Below, piece after piece: positions 41,901 to 51,619 of a DNA stretch of 64,000 bases (position 1 is the first letter of the stretch; each line of letters begins with the position of its first letter). The DNA lies in contig JXTB01000119.1 of NCBI GenBank assembly GCA_002914805.1, positions 391,921-455,920 of the forward strand, read 5' to 3'. The DNA is from Parasponia andersonii (taxonomy: Eukaryota > Streptophyta > Magnoliopsida > Rosales > Cannabaceae). The notes below the pieces were generated by a model. That model searched no databases and had not been told where the DNA came from. It saw nothing but the letters and a program-made list of their open reading frames with translations. Both the position numbers and the translations under genes were made by a program.

Positions 41901-43934
41901 CAAAGCAATTACATTCAACTCGCCACCCGAAAAATAAAAATAAACGCAAAACAAAAAGAGAAGCAATTAGACTCAGCAAAATATTTCGGCAAGAAATTGC
42001 ATTCTTCAAACCCAGGAGTTCACAATATCCTTTGAATGATGAATCTGTCGGGATTCCCAAATTGTGTTGTTTGTATGTAAAATCAATTAAATTCATTATT
42101 TCTAGCCCAGAGGTAAAAAACCAGGTAATAAATTCATAAGGAATTGAATTTAAATTAATTAAAGGAGAATAATTAATGTTGATCCCAGATTTGGCCAGAG
42201 GCATCTGTCACACAGTATGAGATAGAAGAACTTTCACCTGCAGGTTCTTCGTAATTACAGCTATTGCTTCTTCAGATGCTCGCTTACAATCCTGGAAAGA
42301 TGAGTCGCCATATGCCTAGTAAAGCAATTGTAAAGACAAATTACATTTAGGGAGTTACTAAAGTAGACACTTCATAGACAAACAAACAAGAAAAATTCAC
42401 CCAAAAAATACATTAAAAGTGATTAAACCAACATTGAATAGGACGTTTGATAAACAACAACAAAAGAAACCTTAAAAATTGGCATTGCTCCAGTATAAAA
42501 TCTGACTGCATCAGCATACACCTCTGATTTGATACACTTTTCAAGTCTAGCAGGTAGATCATATATGAACTGCTCTAACCACAGAAAACAAATCTCTGTA
42601 ACTCATACAATGCCAAATACTAAACTTCAATAAAGAGAAAACATAAATGGATTTATAACTCAGAAACTCAACAAATAAAGGGCTCTATAGTAAATTTTAT
42701 CAATGTAGCTTCAAATATTGAAAAAGCAATCAATTTTTTTCCAACAATTGGTCAGAATAAAAGGTGCTCGGCCATCTTAAGGGACACGTTCGAATTTCTG
42801 TTTGGTAAGATAGTAACTTATGTATTCATAACCATAAAGAAGAATTAGCAGTATGCATTAAATTTAAATTTCAAATACCTGGACTTTACGGAGAAGGTTG
42901 CGTGTGCGATGAAGTTTTTCTATGTGTTCTCTCTTTTCGAATAGAGAAGTGTTGACCCCATCACTTCTAGATTGCACGGACATTATCTGAGATGATTTGG
43001 CACATCAAAAGTTAACCCATAGTACTAACAAGAAAAAAAAAATACTAAAATCTAAATACCAGACATGCCTTATCAAGGAGCTGTTCCATATTTGCTTCCA
43101 TGCCCACGATATTACTTTTCATCCTGTTGAAATTTCAGAAAGAGCAAAGTCTCAATTAAATCAATTTGTACGTTATGATAACCAGTAATTCCATCCAGTA
43201 GATTTTCATGTAGCCAACTCATTGACATTCGAATCATGTAACCTAAACTTTGGGTTTTATTATGCACCATGACCATCTGCTAGAAAGTTATAAGATTACC
43301 TTTTAATAGTATCTGTAGCACTAATAAACTTGTTATAGTTTTCATAGACTAGCATTTGCAAGTCAGTGTCGAGATTCTTTATCTCAGCTGCCATTTCGAC
43401 ATGCCTTTGAAGAAGGCCTTCCAAATTCGACTTTTGCACCTGGACGATTGAGAATACAAAATGAGGACTCTTAATTCCAAAACACAAATAATAACCTTTC
43501 AATTTGGTAGCTCCTAAAGAGCACATCACTACTCTGCTACTCAAATTGTAAATACAATTTTCTCTCAACATTCCAATCGACGCCCTAATTGTTCTAACTC
43601 CTAACCATTATCAGACAAACTTTCAATGATTCACCTCAAACCCTAGAAATGAACCGATCAAACAGTTGACGAGAGACTAATACATACATATTTCATATAT
43701 ATGTATTATATATAGATATAAAACTGAGTATGAGCCTGCGATCAGTGGTGAGTTGGGTAGAAGGCGTACCAGGAAATTCATGTACTGATCGGGATCGAAG
43801 GAGGTAGTGTTGATGGCGTCGAGAGTGGACTGTTTGGATGGGGACGAGACAGAAGGATCTGGGGCGTAGAAGCTAGATAAGAGATCCCTCATTCTCTTGG
43901 ACTTATCGTCCAAAGGAGCACCGTCTACCTCCAT
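35912..43934 (-). CDS. VPS51: VPS51, GARP/EARP tethering-complex subunit (771 aa, 20 exons)
   Basis: This is a subunit of the GARP (and EARP) complex that tethers endosome-derived vesicles at the trans-Golgi. Coding exons: 43770-43934, 43300-43439, 43070-43133, 42879-42986, 42471-42569, 42238-42315, 41778-41855, 41166-41321, 40252-40352, 40051-40118, 39114-39187, 38843-38909, 38242-38357, 37742-37978, 37505-37621, 37150-37221, 36988-37038, 36563-36790, 36301-36477, 35912-36031. The frame stays open throughout. Seen: the N-terminal MRDLLSSFYAPD region, the Vps51 coiled-coil core (DTDLQMLVYENYNKFISATD, then KLHRTRNLLRKVQ, FIYDLPARL), and the plant-conserved C-terminal FLLDEV...ERCLDPIPLEPPILDKLI. 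The exon-14 intron must use a GC donor, and the exon-3 intron probably does too. By memory the Arabidopsis orthologue is At4g02030, about 780 aa. Confidence 0.95.
41502..41748. repeat. 123-bp tandem duplication in a VPS51 intron
   Basis: Positions 41,502-41,624 and 41,625-41,748 are head-to-tail copies, both starting GATATTTCTTCTCTTTCCAA, with only a few differences. The near-identity marks a recent event. It lies in the intron between exons 7 and 8 and touches no exon. Confidence 0.92.
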
Positions 43935-44164
43935 TGTTGTTCTTCTTCAAGCTCCGATTCTCCTTCTTTTATGAAGAATCAACCCCTTCCAGTAGGACTG
44001 GGGGTTTCAATACTGGATCGAAGATTTTGGCGGTGGCCAACTGATCTGTACCGGAACTTTAAGAGGGGAACGAAGAGGAAGAGAAAGAGGAACCAGCCGG
44101 TTGGAACGTTTGGACTAACGGCGAAACGGTTGATTTCCTCTCTCTCTTCTCTTCTTTTCTTTTT

Positions 44165-44185
44165 TTTTTTTTTTTTTTTTTTTTT
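44165..44185. repeat. Poly(T) tract upstream of VPS51
   Basis: A run of more than 20 T lies in the VPS51 promoter region, following a CT-rich patch. Confidence 0.8.
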
Positions 44186-44289
44186 CCTGAATGTACGACG
44201 GTAACGTCAACGGGGTACAAACGACGTCGTAGGAAGCGGCGGGCCCACGTGGACATAATCTGTTCCAAACAAAAAAACAAAAAAGAAAA

Positions 44290-44623
44290 TGCCTTTTATG
44301 CCTTTACCCTTTGAAGTTCAAAAAAATGTTCACAGTTAGCTCAATTTATGTCAGCAGGGAGGTTTTTTTTTTAATGTTTTAATTGTTTGAAGACAATAAT
44401 AACATAACCTAAATTTAGATACACAATTTTTTGCTTTACAAGTAGAGAGTACAAATTTTTAAAATGGATAATATCATTAAACATCCATCACTATCCATCG
44501 CTTTTAACCGTTTAGCAAAAAAAATTCATGTTTCTTTATTAATATTAAATAAAAATTTTTATTTGTGTTTTTCTATCAAATCTCACCGATTCACATTTAT
44601 AGCTAAAATTAGAGTTTAAAAAT
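44290..44623. other. AT-rich spacer upstream of VPS51
   Basis: No gene is seen. Positions 44,615-44,623 (TTTAAAAAT) are a possible 9-base target-site copy for the next element. Confidence 0.5.
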
Positions 44624-45250
44624 GGGTTAAATACACCATTAGTCCTCAACTTATTGTCATTTTGGCATATTAATCTTGAACCTTTTTTTATGACATTTAA
44701 ATACGTAACATTTTCATTTTTGATAGAAATTTACTACATATATTAAATTTTCATTTAATTATAAATAATAATTCTAAAAAATTAATTAATTATTTATCTA
44801 AATAATATAGCAAATAATCTTATAATTTTTTATAGATTCTTTAATTTTTTTATGTTATTCTAAAAAAATAATTAATTGTGTATATATAAAAAGTAATAAA
44901 GTTAAGCCTGGAGATTTTACAAATTCTTTTTTTCGCTGTAACTATTTTTTATTTTAAGAGATATCACTGTAATTTGATACGAATTAATACAAAAAAATTT
45001 GTTTATTAGGGATATGAATGCCAACAAAAAAAAAATAAAAACAAAGAACCAAATTCTAACAATTTAAAAAATAATGATCAACGGTGAAAAAATTCTCACA
45101 TTTAAATAAATTCTAAGAGAATCTTTGATAGGATATCAAATAAACTAATGATACCAAAAAAAAAAATATTGGGTACTTAAACCACAAAAAAATGTTGAGG
45201 ACTAATATGCCAAAAAATAATAGATTAGGAATCAATTGTGCCATTTACCT
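44624..45250. mobile_element. Long-TIR foldback element, MULE-like MITE (family A, copy 2)
   Basis: This is a shorter relative of the element at 212-1125. The left end reads GGGTTAAATACACCATTAGT and continues CCTCAACTTATTGTCATTTTGGCATATT. The reverse complement of the right end reads AGGTAAATGGCACAATTGAT and continues with TTTTTTGGCATATTAG. Both copies also share the internal phrase GACCAAATT (reverse: AATTTGGTC). Flanks TTTAAAAAT and TTTAAAATT could be a 9-base duplication, but being A/T-only they are weak evidence. Confidence 0.7.
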
Positions 45251-45800
45251 TTTAAAATTTATTGCATAATTCTTTAAAACTATCCATTGGTATACACAAA
45301 AATAGCCAGAAAATAATTATTTAGATCAAAAAAATGATCTGTAACATTTTAGGAATCCAATAATTACAATTTTCACACATATAAGTCTTATTTTTTAATC
45401 AAAAGTTAAAAGTATTCGCTTTTAATAATTTTAACATCAATTTTGACTATATACGTAAATTCGGTGAAATGTGATAGAAAAATATAAATAGAGTGTTCTA
45501 TTTGATATTAGTGAAAATGCGTGATTTTTTTTTCGATAAAATGCTAGACACCACGGTTTTTTTTTATATTATCCCTTTTTTAAATTCTAAAATGTGTGAG
45601 TTTTGTTTTTTTAATCAAAAAGCTAAACTTCAAGGTTTTTTTTTTTTTAGTTAACCCATCAAATAATCATTGTATTTATATTTTTCTATTAAATCTCACC
45701 ATATTAACGTATGATCAAATTTGGAGTTAAAGTCTGAAGAATAACTTTATTATCTTTTAAAACCATACAACATAAACCAGAAAAATAATTTCAGAGTAGA

Positions 45801-46156
45801 GATTTTATCACTTTTATACATTGTATTTTAATACTTTATGCAATTTATGTCTTATGTTTTAGTTATAATCAGCATTGACCCTTAATTTTAAATTTTGTTA
45901 TAAATTTATACCTTGATACTACTTTAAAATAGATAATTTATCAAGATAATTTTAAAAAATTATTCTCATATCAATTTTTATACAGTTTATTTTTTATTTT
46001 TTTAAACGGCATTTTAGTAAATTAACTATTATAAATTGATGTCATGGCATAAATTTGCAACAGATTTCAATTCTAATGGTCAATATTGATAATAACTAAA
46101 ATATAGAGTATAATTTAAACAAGTGTCAAAATATAATGTATAAATATAATAATATC
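45801..46156. mobile_element. Foldback MITE (family C)
   Basis: The left arm contains TTTTAGTTATAATCAGCATTGACCC. The reverse complement of the right arm contains TTTTAGTTATTATCAATATTGACC. Flanking parts of the arms (ATACATTGTATTTT versus ATACATTATATTTT) also match, giving arms of roughly 85-110 bases around a short core. There is no coding capacity. It abuts the family B element at 46,163. Confidence 0.65.
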
Positions 46157-46162
46157 CCTTTA

Positions 46163-46632
46163 GGGCCGTTTGACACACATGATTAGATTGTACTATTAAA
46201 TAGGATTGGATTGGATAGTGTTATTTTGTATTACATTGTGTTTGGTGTAATACATGACTAAAACAAAATAAATAATAATAACTTTTCTTAATGCAATTCT
46301 AAATATTTGTTATTTGTAAACAAATAAATAAATAATTCTAAAAATAATAAAGATGAATTTAAATGATGAATATATAAAATAATATGATTTTAATTTCTTT
46401 ATGAAAAAATAGATATATAAAAATAAAATACATTTTTAGTTAAAAAATAAAAAAATATAATTTAATTGATATTTATATATTTATATTAATTAAAAATATA
46501 TTAAAGAAGTAAATAAAAAAACACATATGCTTGGGCTTGGGATTAAATTAACCCACCTTTAATTAAGATAATTTAGTCTCAACAAAATGAGACTAAATGA
46601 GGAAGGGGGCAGACTCTTTTATCAAATCCCCC
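46163..46632. mobile_element. MITE, possible PIF/Harbinger type (family B, copy 2)
   Basis: It begins GGGCCGTTTGACACA after a TTA (46,160-46,162) and ends before TTA (46,633-46,635), with the right terminus in reverse complement reading AGGGGGATTTGATA. The terminus resembles the GGGCCGTTTG ends common in plant PIF/Harbinger MITEs. Its interior matches the element at 34,339-35,025 in the opposite orientation. Confidence 0.65.
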
Positions 46633-48170
46633 TTAAGTAGAACCTAAAAGGAAAATCATCATTCCAATAATTTTGTTTTTTTTTTCAAATAATAAACATT
46701 AACAACGTGATTAATTTGTTTACAAATTTAAATCTCAATAACATTCCATTATACAACATAAGCATTCATATATGTAATTTTGACCTATGTAGTTTGCTTA
46801 TTGCAACCACTTCAAATGCACTATACACCTAACGATGAATCTAATATTCTCCGTTAATTAGTTAATTGGATAACATTTATGTCGTTATTATCTAAGACTT
46901 AATTTATTACAAGAGCATATTATAATCTTTTTCATCGTATATGAATACTTTAAAGAAAACAAATTTAGATCATAGAAAATTATAGAAGATAATGTGAATG
47001 GAAAAACTATTAAAACACATAAATTAACGAAGTTTAGCTAGCCATAGCCAATTGGCATAACCAATCTATGATCGTTAATATTGAAATTTTGACATACGGA
47101 ATCCGTATAATCCTAAGGGTCTGTATTAAAAAAAGATATATATTATTAAACACATACATTGAACAAACTATTTTTGTCAGTTTGCCTTAACATGTGTGCG
47201 TGGCGACTTCCCACCCAAGAGCTTCACCTACCAATTTCCTCACCAGCCAAGAGTACAAGTATATGATGTGTAAATATTCAGAAGAAACTAAAAATTTAAT
47301 ATAAACACAAAAAAATTATTTTAGTGGACTCATTGTATTACGAGGCATATTTAAAAAAAAAAAATTGTACATCACTTTATTGAAGTTTGAGGTTCCACAA
47401 ATTTAAACTTACTTGCTAATCATACTTACTTATAATAGTAGTATTAGGACCAACCACATTTAATATTATTCGAAATTTAATTATATTAATGAATGATTAT
47501 AATTAATAAATTAAATTTTAAGGTGTAATTATAATTAACTGAAATTAGCGCATCATAATATGCAAATGGTGTTTTTTAAAATCACTCTGCTTGTAATAAG
47601 GAAGTTTAAATTCGAAACCCCACCCTCTATAATCAATATTACTGTTTTTTTCAATATCCAATCTTAACCAAATTTCTATATGACTCACTCCCTTTGGAAA
47701 AAATGGAAAAAAAAATATTACTCACTACCTTTTTCGGTTAAAATAGAAAAAAAGAGATAATTTTATGTTTTTATTACGTGTGTTTTGTATTTTTTTTAAT
47801 TGGATATGGTATGTATTTAAAAAATAACAGATTTAAATCAAATTTACTCATGATAACTTGTTTTTAATATTGATTTAGAGGAAATCAATTCCCACATTAA
47901 TGTCACAATACATTTGTTAATGACCCCTTTTAATATGTTTCTAATTAATAATGATCAATTTGGAAAATTTTATTTTATAGAAACATGTCAGAATGAATAA
48001 ATTTGATACCATTAATAAATCTCATAGTTTAAGTTTATCATGACGAAAAATAAAACTAAATGGAAAAGGGAAGAAAACAGTTGACTTTTATTTTTACCCC
48101 TCGAAATAAGAAAAGGTTAATAAAAGAAATAAAAAAAAGGGGGAGAAGAGGGAAGAGGGAAGCAGGGTCG
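46633..48170. other. AT-rich spacer before the bZIP gene
   Basis: No reading frame of interest is seen. A B-box-like string (AAATTCGAAACCCC, about 47,607-47,620) lies here without a convincing A box. Confidence 0.5.
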
Positions 48171-48199
48171 CGGAAGTGTCTTAAACGTGTACAGACTAT

Positions 48200-48365
48200 A
48201 GCTGGCCAATGACGTCACTTCGCACGCCAGCCATGATACCGACAAGTTGGAACACCAAACCCGTGAAAATTAGTATCAGCCAATCAGAAAGCGACACCCA
48301 GATATCCATTTAAAAAAGAAAAAAACACAAATCCACAATCCCACGGCGACTTTTTCGTATTTAAT
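48200..48365 (+). promoter_or_regulatory. bZIP gene promoter with TGACGTCA palindrome and CCAAT
   Basis: TGACGTCA (48,210-48,217) is a perfect C-box/CRE palindrome, directly following CCAAT (48,206-48,210, sharing a T). ACGT cores of this kind are bound by plant bZIP factors, including group C/S1 heterodimers, so autoregulation or cross-regulation is possible. GC content rises from here to the gene. A TATA-like ATTTAA at about 48,359 is a candidate core promoter. Confidence 0.6.
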
Positions 48366-48645
48366 CCCCTCTTCTTCGCCTATTGTAATCTTCTTTCCTT
48401 TCTCTTCGCATCTTTACGCAAAGCATATTCTCAAAAGTTCTCCGTTTCAGCTAAGTTTTCATTTACTTTTCTCTCCCGTTTTCCTTCGTCTTTAGATTCT
48501 GGTCTGTTCGATTCTATTCTATTCTGTATTTCTATTCATCAATCCAAATCCCAATCTAGGGTTTTTGATTTGGGGGTTTCGTTCCTTTCTTTTAAATCCG
48601 ATCTGGGGTGTTGAGAATTTTGGGGGGTTTTGTAGATTAATATCA

Positions 48646-48666
48646 ATGAATCTTGATTTTCTATGA
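48646..48666 (+). CDS. Short upstream ORF (6 codons) in the bZIP leader
   Basis: ATG AAT CTT GAT TTT CTA TGA. Its stop codon overlaps the start of the next uORF by two bases (ATGA). The tiny peptide is not conserved in any way I can judge. Its position suggests it tunes ribosome access to the sucrose-control uORF. Confidence 0.5.
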   Translation: MNLDFL

Positions 48667-48749
48667 CATACTCTACCCTCATGCGGCGAATCCGTTTGCT
48701 TCATTCCTTCTCTGTTGTTTTTCTCTACTGGTTCTACGTTTTCTCATGA
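48663..48749 (+). CDS. Sucrose-control peptide uORF (28 aa) of the S1 bZIP
   Basis: This upstream ORF encodes 28 residues ending HSFSVVFLYWFYVFS and a stop. The last 15 residues are the invariant core of the SC-peptide uORF present in leaders of group S1 bZIP mRNAs (bZIP1/2/11/44/53). In that family the nascent peptide stalls ribosomes when sucrose is high and so represses translation of the bZIP. An in-frame TGA at 48,654 sets the start at 48,663. The stop is 195 bases before the main ATG. It sits in the same frame class (HG1) by sequence, which I recognise rather than computed. Confidence 0.96.
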   Translation: MTYSTLMRRIRLLHSFSVVFLYWFYVFS

Positions 48750-48944
48750 ACTAGTTCATCATCATCATCGTCGTCGTCGTCATCATCTCAGATTTCCTAT
48801 TCAGTTTTCATTTTTTTTTTTTTCGTTTTGATTTTCGACTCTGACCCCTAATTTTCCTAATCTAATTATTGAAACTACTCTATTTTTTTTTGATTAATTA
48901 AAACCCCCTCAAAGGAAAAAAAATAAAAGAAGAAATCCGAAAAA

Positions 48945-49376
48945 ATGGAATCGATTCAGCGCCGGGCGAGCTCTGGATCTGACGGGTCGGCCGGGACGGT
49001 CGACGAGAGGAAGAGGAAGCGGATGCTTTCGAACCGCGAATCGGCTCGGCGGTCCCGAATGAGGAAGCAGAAGCAGCTGGAGGATCTGACCGGCGAAGTT
49101 AGCCGTTTGCAGATCGCAATCAGTCAAATTCAGCAGAGTATCGATGCCAAAGAGCAGGCCTACATGCAGGTTGAATCCGCTAACAACGTGATGAGGGCTC
49201 AAGCGATGGAGCTGACCGATCGCTTGCGGTCCCTCAACTCGGTGCTCCAGATTGTCGAGGATGTCAGCGGCCTCGCTGTCGACATCCCCGAGATACCGGA
49301 TCCTCTCCTGAAGCCCTGGCAGCTCGCCTATCCCATCCCGCCCATCGCGGCGTCTGCCGACATGTATCTCAATTGA
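48945..49376 (+). CDS. bZIP53: Group S1 bZIP transcription factor, bZIP53-like (143 aa)
   Basis: This intronless gene encodes a small nuclear DNA-binding protein. The basic region DERKRKRMLSNRESARRSRM (residues 20-39) contains the invariant N30-x7-R38 pair and a nuclear localisation signal. A leucine zipper follows from about residue 45 (LEDLTGEV..., ELTDRLRSLNSVLQIVEDVS). The C-terminus (DIPEIPDPLLKPWQ ... PIAASADMYLN) is typical of bZIP53/bZIP44-like members. Such proteins form heterodimers with group C bZIPs and act in amino-acid metabolism, seed maturation and low-energy responses. The leader carries the sucrose-control uORF. Coding GC content is much higher than the surroundings. The exact S1 subgroup is inferred from the C-terminus and from adjacency to CP12, which matches At3g62410-62420 as I recall it. 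Confidence 0.93.
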   Translation: MESIQRRASSGSDGSAGTVDERKRKRMLSNRESARRSRMRKQKQLEDLTGEVSRLQIAISQIQQSIDAKEQAYMQVESANNVMRAQAMELTDRLRSLNSVLQIVEDVSGLAVDIPEIPDPLLKPWQLAYPIPPIAASADMYLN

Positions 49377-50880
49377 TCTCGCATACATTTGGAGAAGAAG
49401 AAGTGCTTCATCATGTGAAGTCTGTTGTTTTTTGGTTGGTTTGGTGTTTTGGTCCTGTGTTCTAGCTTTCTTTTTTTTTTTTTTTAATTGGGTCACTTTG
49501 TTATATTAGTATTATCTTGTATTTCTGTGTCTAGCTTAGCGTTTGATGTGGCGTTCTAATAAATTCAGTGTCTTTCCACAGACTTGGTTATTGTGGTGTG
49601 TGCTTGGTTTTTGCTGTCTCAATGTAGAAAGTTGTATGACTATCATTCGCTTATGAAATGGGATGTTTCATGGTTGTGCTTGTTTTGATATGTTTTAGCC
49701 GCAAATGTGAGATTTTGATGTTATAAAAAGACCTGTTTCTCTGCTTATGGTTTCTCAATGATATTGTCATGTGACGATATTTTCTAATAACCGATAAGGA
49801 TGGCGGTACAAAATCAAATCCTCAAATTTCAGCCGCCTCTATGTAGCTCTGCTCTATAGGATAGGAAAACCATTAGATGCTAACTTTATCAGGATATTTG
49901 ACTAATGGGGAAGAATAAATGAAAGAAAAGAAAATAAAAGACGAGGACCGCCGTGGGCGACTTTGCTTCTCTCCTCTTGTGTATTTGGTCCTCATATGCA
50001 TATCCAGTTATCCATATCATGCTCACAACTTCTTCCTCGCACCTTGGAATACTACATAAACGAATTTCATGATAAGGGTAGACTTAAAACTCTTACCCCG
50101 CCTTCATTCATATTTCGTTAACTTATAGCTTGTATACTAAAACCCAGTTCATTTCTTTTAGCTCGTCTCTCACTTACTGCCAAAGAGTCAAGACCAACAC
50201 CCATTACATAGCGCCCAGCGCCCAAAGCACGCCCTGTTAGCTCCTTCAAGCTAGCTTTCAACTTAAGAAATTGAAGCTGTTATCCTTTCCTCCCACTTAA
50301 CAAAAGCCTTCTAGATCCCCAAATATTCTATCCGGATCAGTAGTTTGAATTATGACTATGAGAACATGCAGAAAACGTAATTACAGTTAATAACACAGGA
50401 GGTGGGTTGAGCAATTACACGAAATGCGTTGCTTATGTAGTAGACAAAAGTAACGAATAAGAAGTACTCTGAGTATTACATAGCTGGCACACTTCTACAA
50501 GTAGTAGGCAACTAGGCATGCATTAACGCAAGTCTTTTTAAGTCTCGACACTCTGGTACTAATGCTGATGAACTGTCCCTGCCGTAAATTAAAGGTTACT
50601 TACATACATGACCTCAACTAAGATTGACATCTTAACTAATTAACATGTGAAAATAACTGAACAGAAAAGGAAAGAAATAGAGTACTTAGGAACAGTTACT
50701 AGAGAATGGTATACCAATATAATTATAAACTCAATAGAAAAGTAATCATTACCAAAATATAGTTTCATGGAGAGAGAATTAATTAACAAACACAAAGTGA
50801 AAGTGCGTAATCGTCATATTATAACAGCTATAGTCTAGCAATTCTAAGTTTTTTTTTTTTTTTTTTCCGAAAAACTTTGG
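49377..50880. other. 3' UTR of bZIP and tail-to-tail spacer to CP12
   Basis: AATAAA at 49,558-49,563 is a likely polyadenylation signal for the bZIP. From about 49,900 to 50,880 I see no reading frame or repeat. CP12's 3' UTR probably ends around 50,700-50,900, near a poly-T run at about 50,850-50,867. Confidence 0.5.
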
Positions 50881-50914
50881 AGTTTATGCTTGCTATTGCT
50901 AAAAGCCTAAAATT

Positions 50915-51301
50915 TCAGTCTTCATAAGTACGGCACTCATCAGTTTCCGGGTTGTCCTTACAGTACTCCTCCAAAGGGTCAGATGACTTTTTCTTGTCCC
51001 GGGCGTGGCTAGCGGCCGCGCTCAGCTCCTCCACCTCGTCCCACGCCGCCACGCACTCGCCGCTTGCCGGGTTCTCCGAGCACGCGTCCTCCGCGCTCTT
51101 GATGCTCTCCGCCACCTTCTCCGATATCTTATCTGGGGCAGCGTACACGGGCCGTACAACCATACGGCGGATGGATGCTGACCTCTTCCACGGCTGGTTC
51201 AGCCACGTGGGCCTCATGGGCTGGGCCTTCACTGACTCAGCTCCTCTGGCTGCTACGACTCTCGGGGCTGAGAGACTCATTCCAGCCATTGTTGTTGCCA
51301 T
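50915..51301 (-). CDS. CP12: CP12 chloroplast redox scaffold (128 aa)
   Basis: CP12 is a small disordered stromal protein that ties GAPDH and phosphoribulokinase into an inactive complex in the dark. The single exon has 128 codons. Residues 1 to about 53 are a chloroplast transit peptide (rich in A, S, R; VYAA near the cleavage site). The mature part has the signature AWDEVEELSAAASH (86-99) and two disulfide pairs: Cys74/Cys83 (DACSENPASGEC) and Cys114/Cys123 (EEYCKDNPETDEC). It ends in RTYED, the GAPDH-binding tail. An alternative ATG lies four codons in. All functional residues are present. Confidence 0.98.
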   Translation of the reverse strand: MATTMAGMSLSAPRVVAARGAESVKAQPMRPTWLNQPWKRSASIRRMVVRPVYAAPDKISEKVAESIKSAEDACSENPASGECVAAWDEVEELSAAASHARDKKKSSDPLEEYCKDNPETDECRTYED

Positions 51302-51424
51302 TTTTTGTGTTGGTTTTTCTTTGAAGTAACAATGTAGGGTACCGACTTTGGTAATGTTGATAGACTGTGATGATGAGCGAGATGGGTTGGGTTATAATTT
51401 GGGTTTGAGTGGTTTCCGAGCACA

Positions 51425-51480
51425 CAATTCTTATCAGGTACTATCCAATCATCCACTTCCACGTCAGCCTTTATGTCAGA
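51425..51480 (-). promoter_or_regulatory. CP12 promoter with I-box and ACGT element
   Basis: On the gene's strand TGACGTGG (51,459-51,466) is a G/C-hybrid ACGT box and GATAAG (51,430-51,435) is an I-box. Both are usual in light-regulated photosynthesis genes and lie 130-165 bases upstream of the start codon. Confidence 0.5.
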
Positions 51481-51619
51481 TTTTTCATCGAGGAAAATAT
51501 CTCGGTTTTCAAAATCTTCCCTTTTGGTATTCGTATTTACACTTGGCATTGGCTAAAACAAGTGTTGTTTTCTCCCAAAACTGGGAACTGTTCTAGTTCT
51601 TACTTTTTAGTTTTTTAGT

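Noticed and set aside
44024-44034. TTTTGGCGG near the VPS51 start codon, an E2F-like match
   Set aside because: A single partial match in the leader of a trafficking gene with no reason for cell-cycle control. Likely chance.
47600-47625. B-box-like string AAATTCGAAACCCC
   Set aside because: No matching A box at the right spacing, no tail, no target-site duplication. Not called a SINE.
48909-49496. 195-codon minus-strand frame opposite the bZIP gene
   Set aside because: Mirror frame created by the GC-rich bZIP coding sequence. The + strand protein is unambiguous.
50952-51329. 125-codon + strand frame opposite CP12
   Set aside because: Antisense shadow of the CP12 coding region.
51277-51549. 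90-codon minus-strand frame upstream of CP12
   Set aside because: Lies in the CP12 leader/promoter and overlaps the CP12 start out of frame. No domain.
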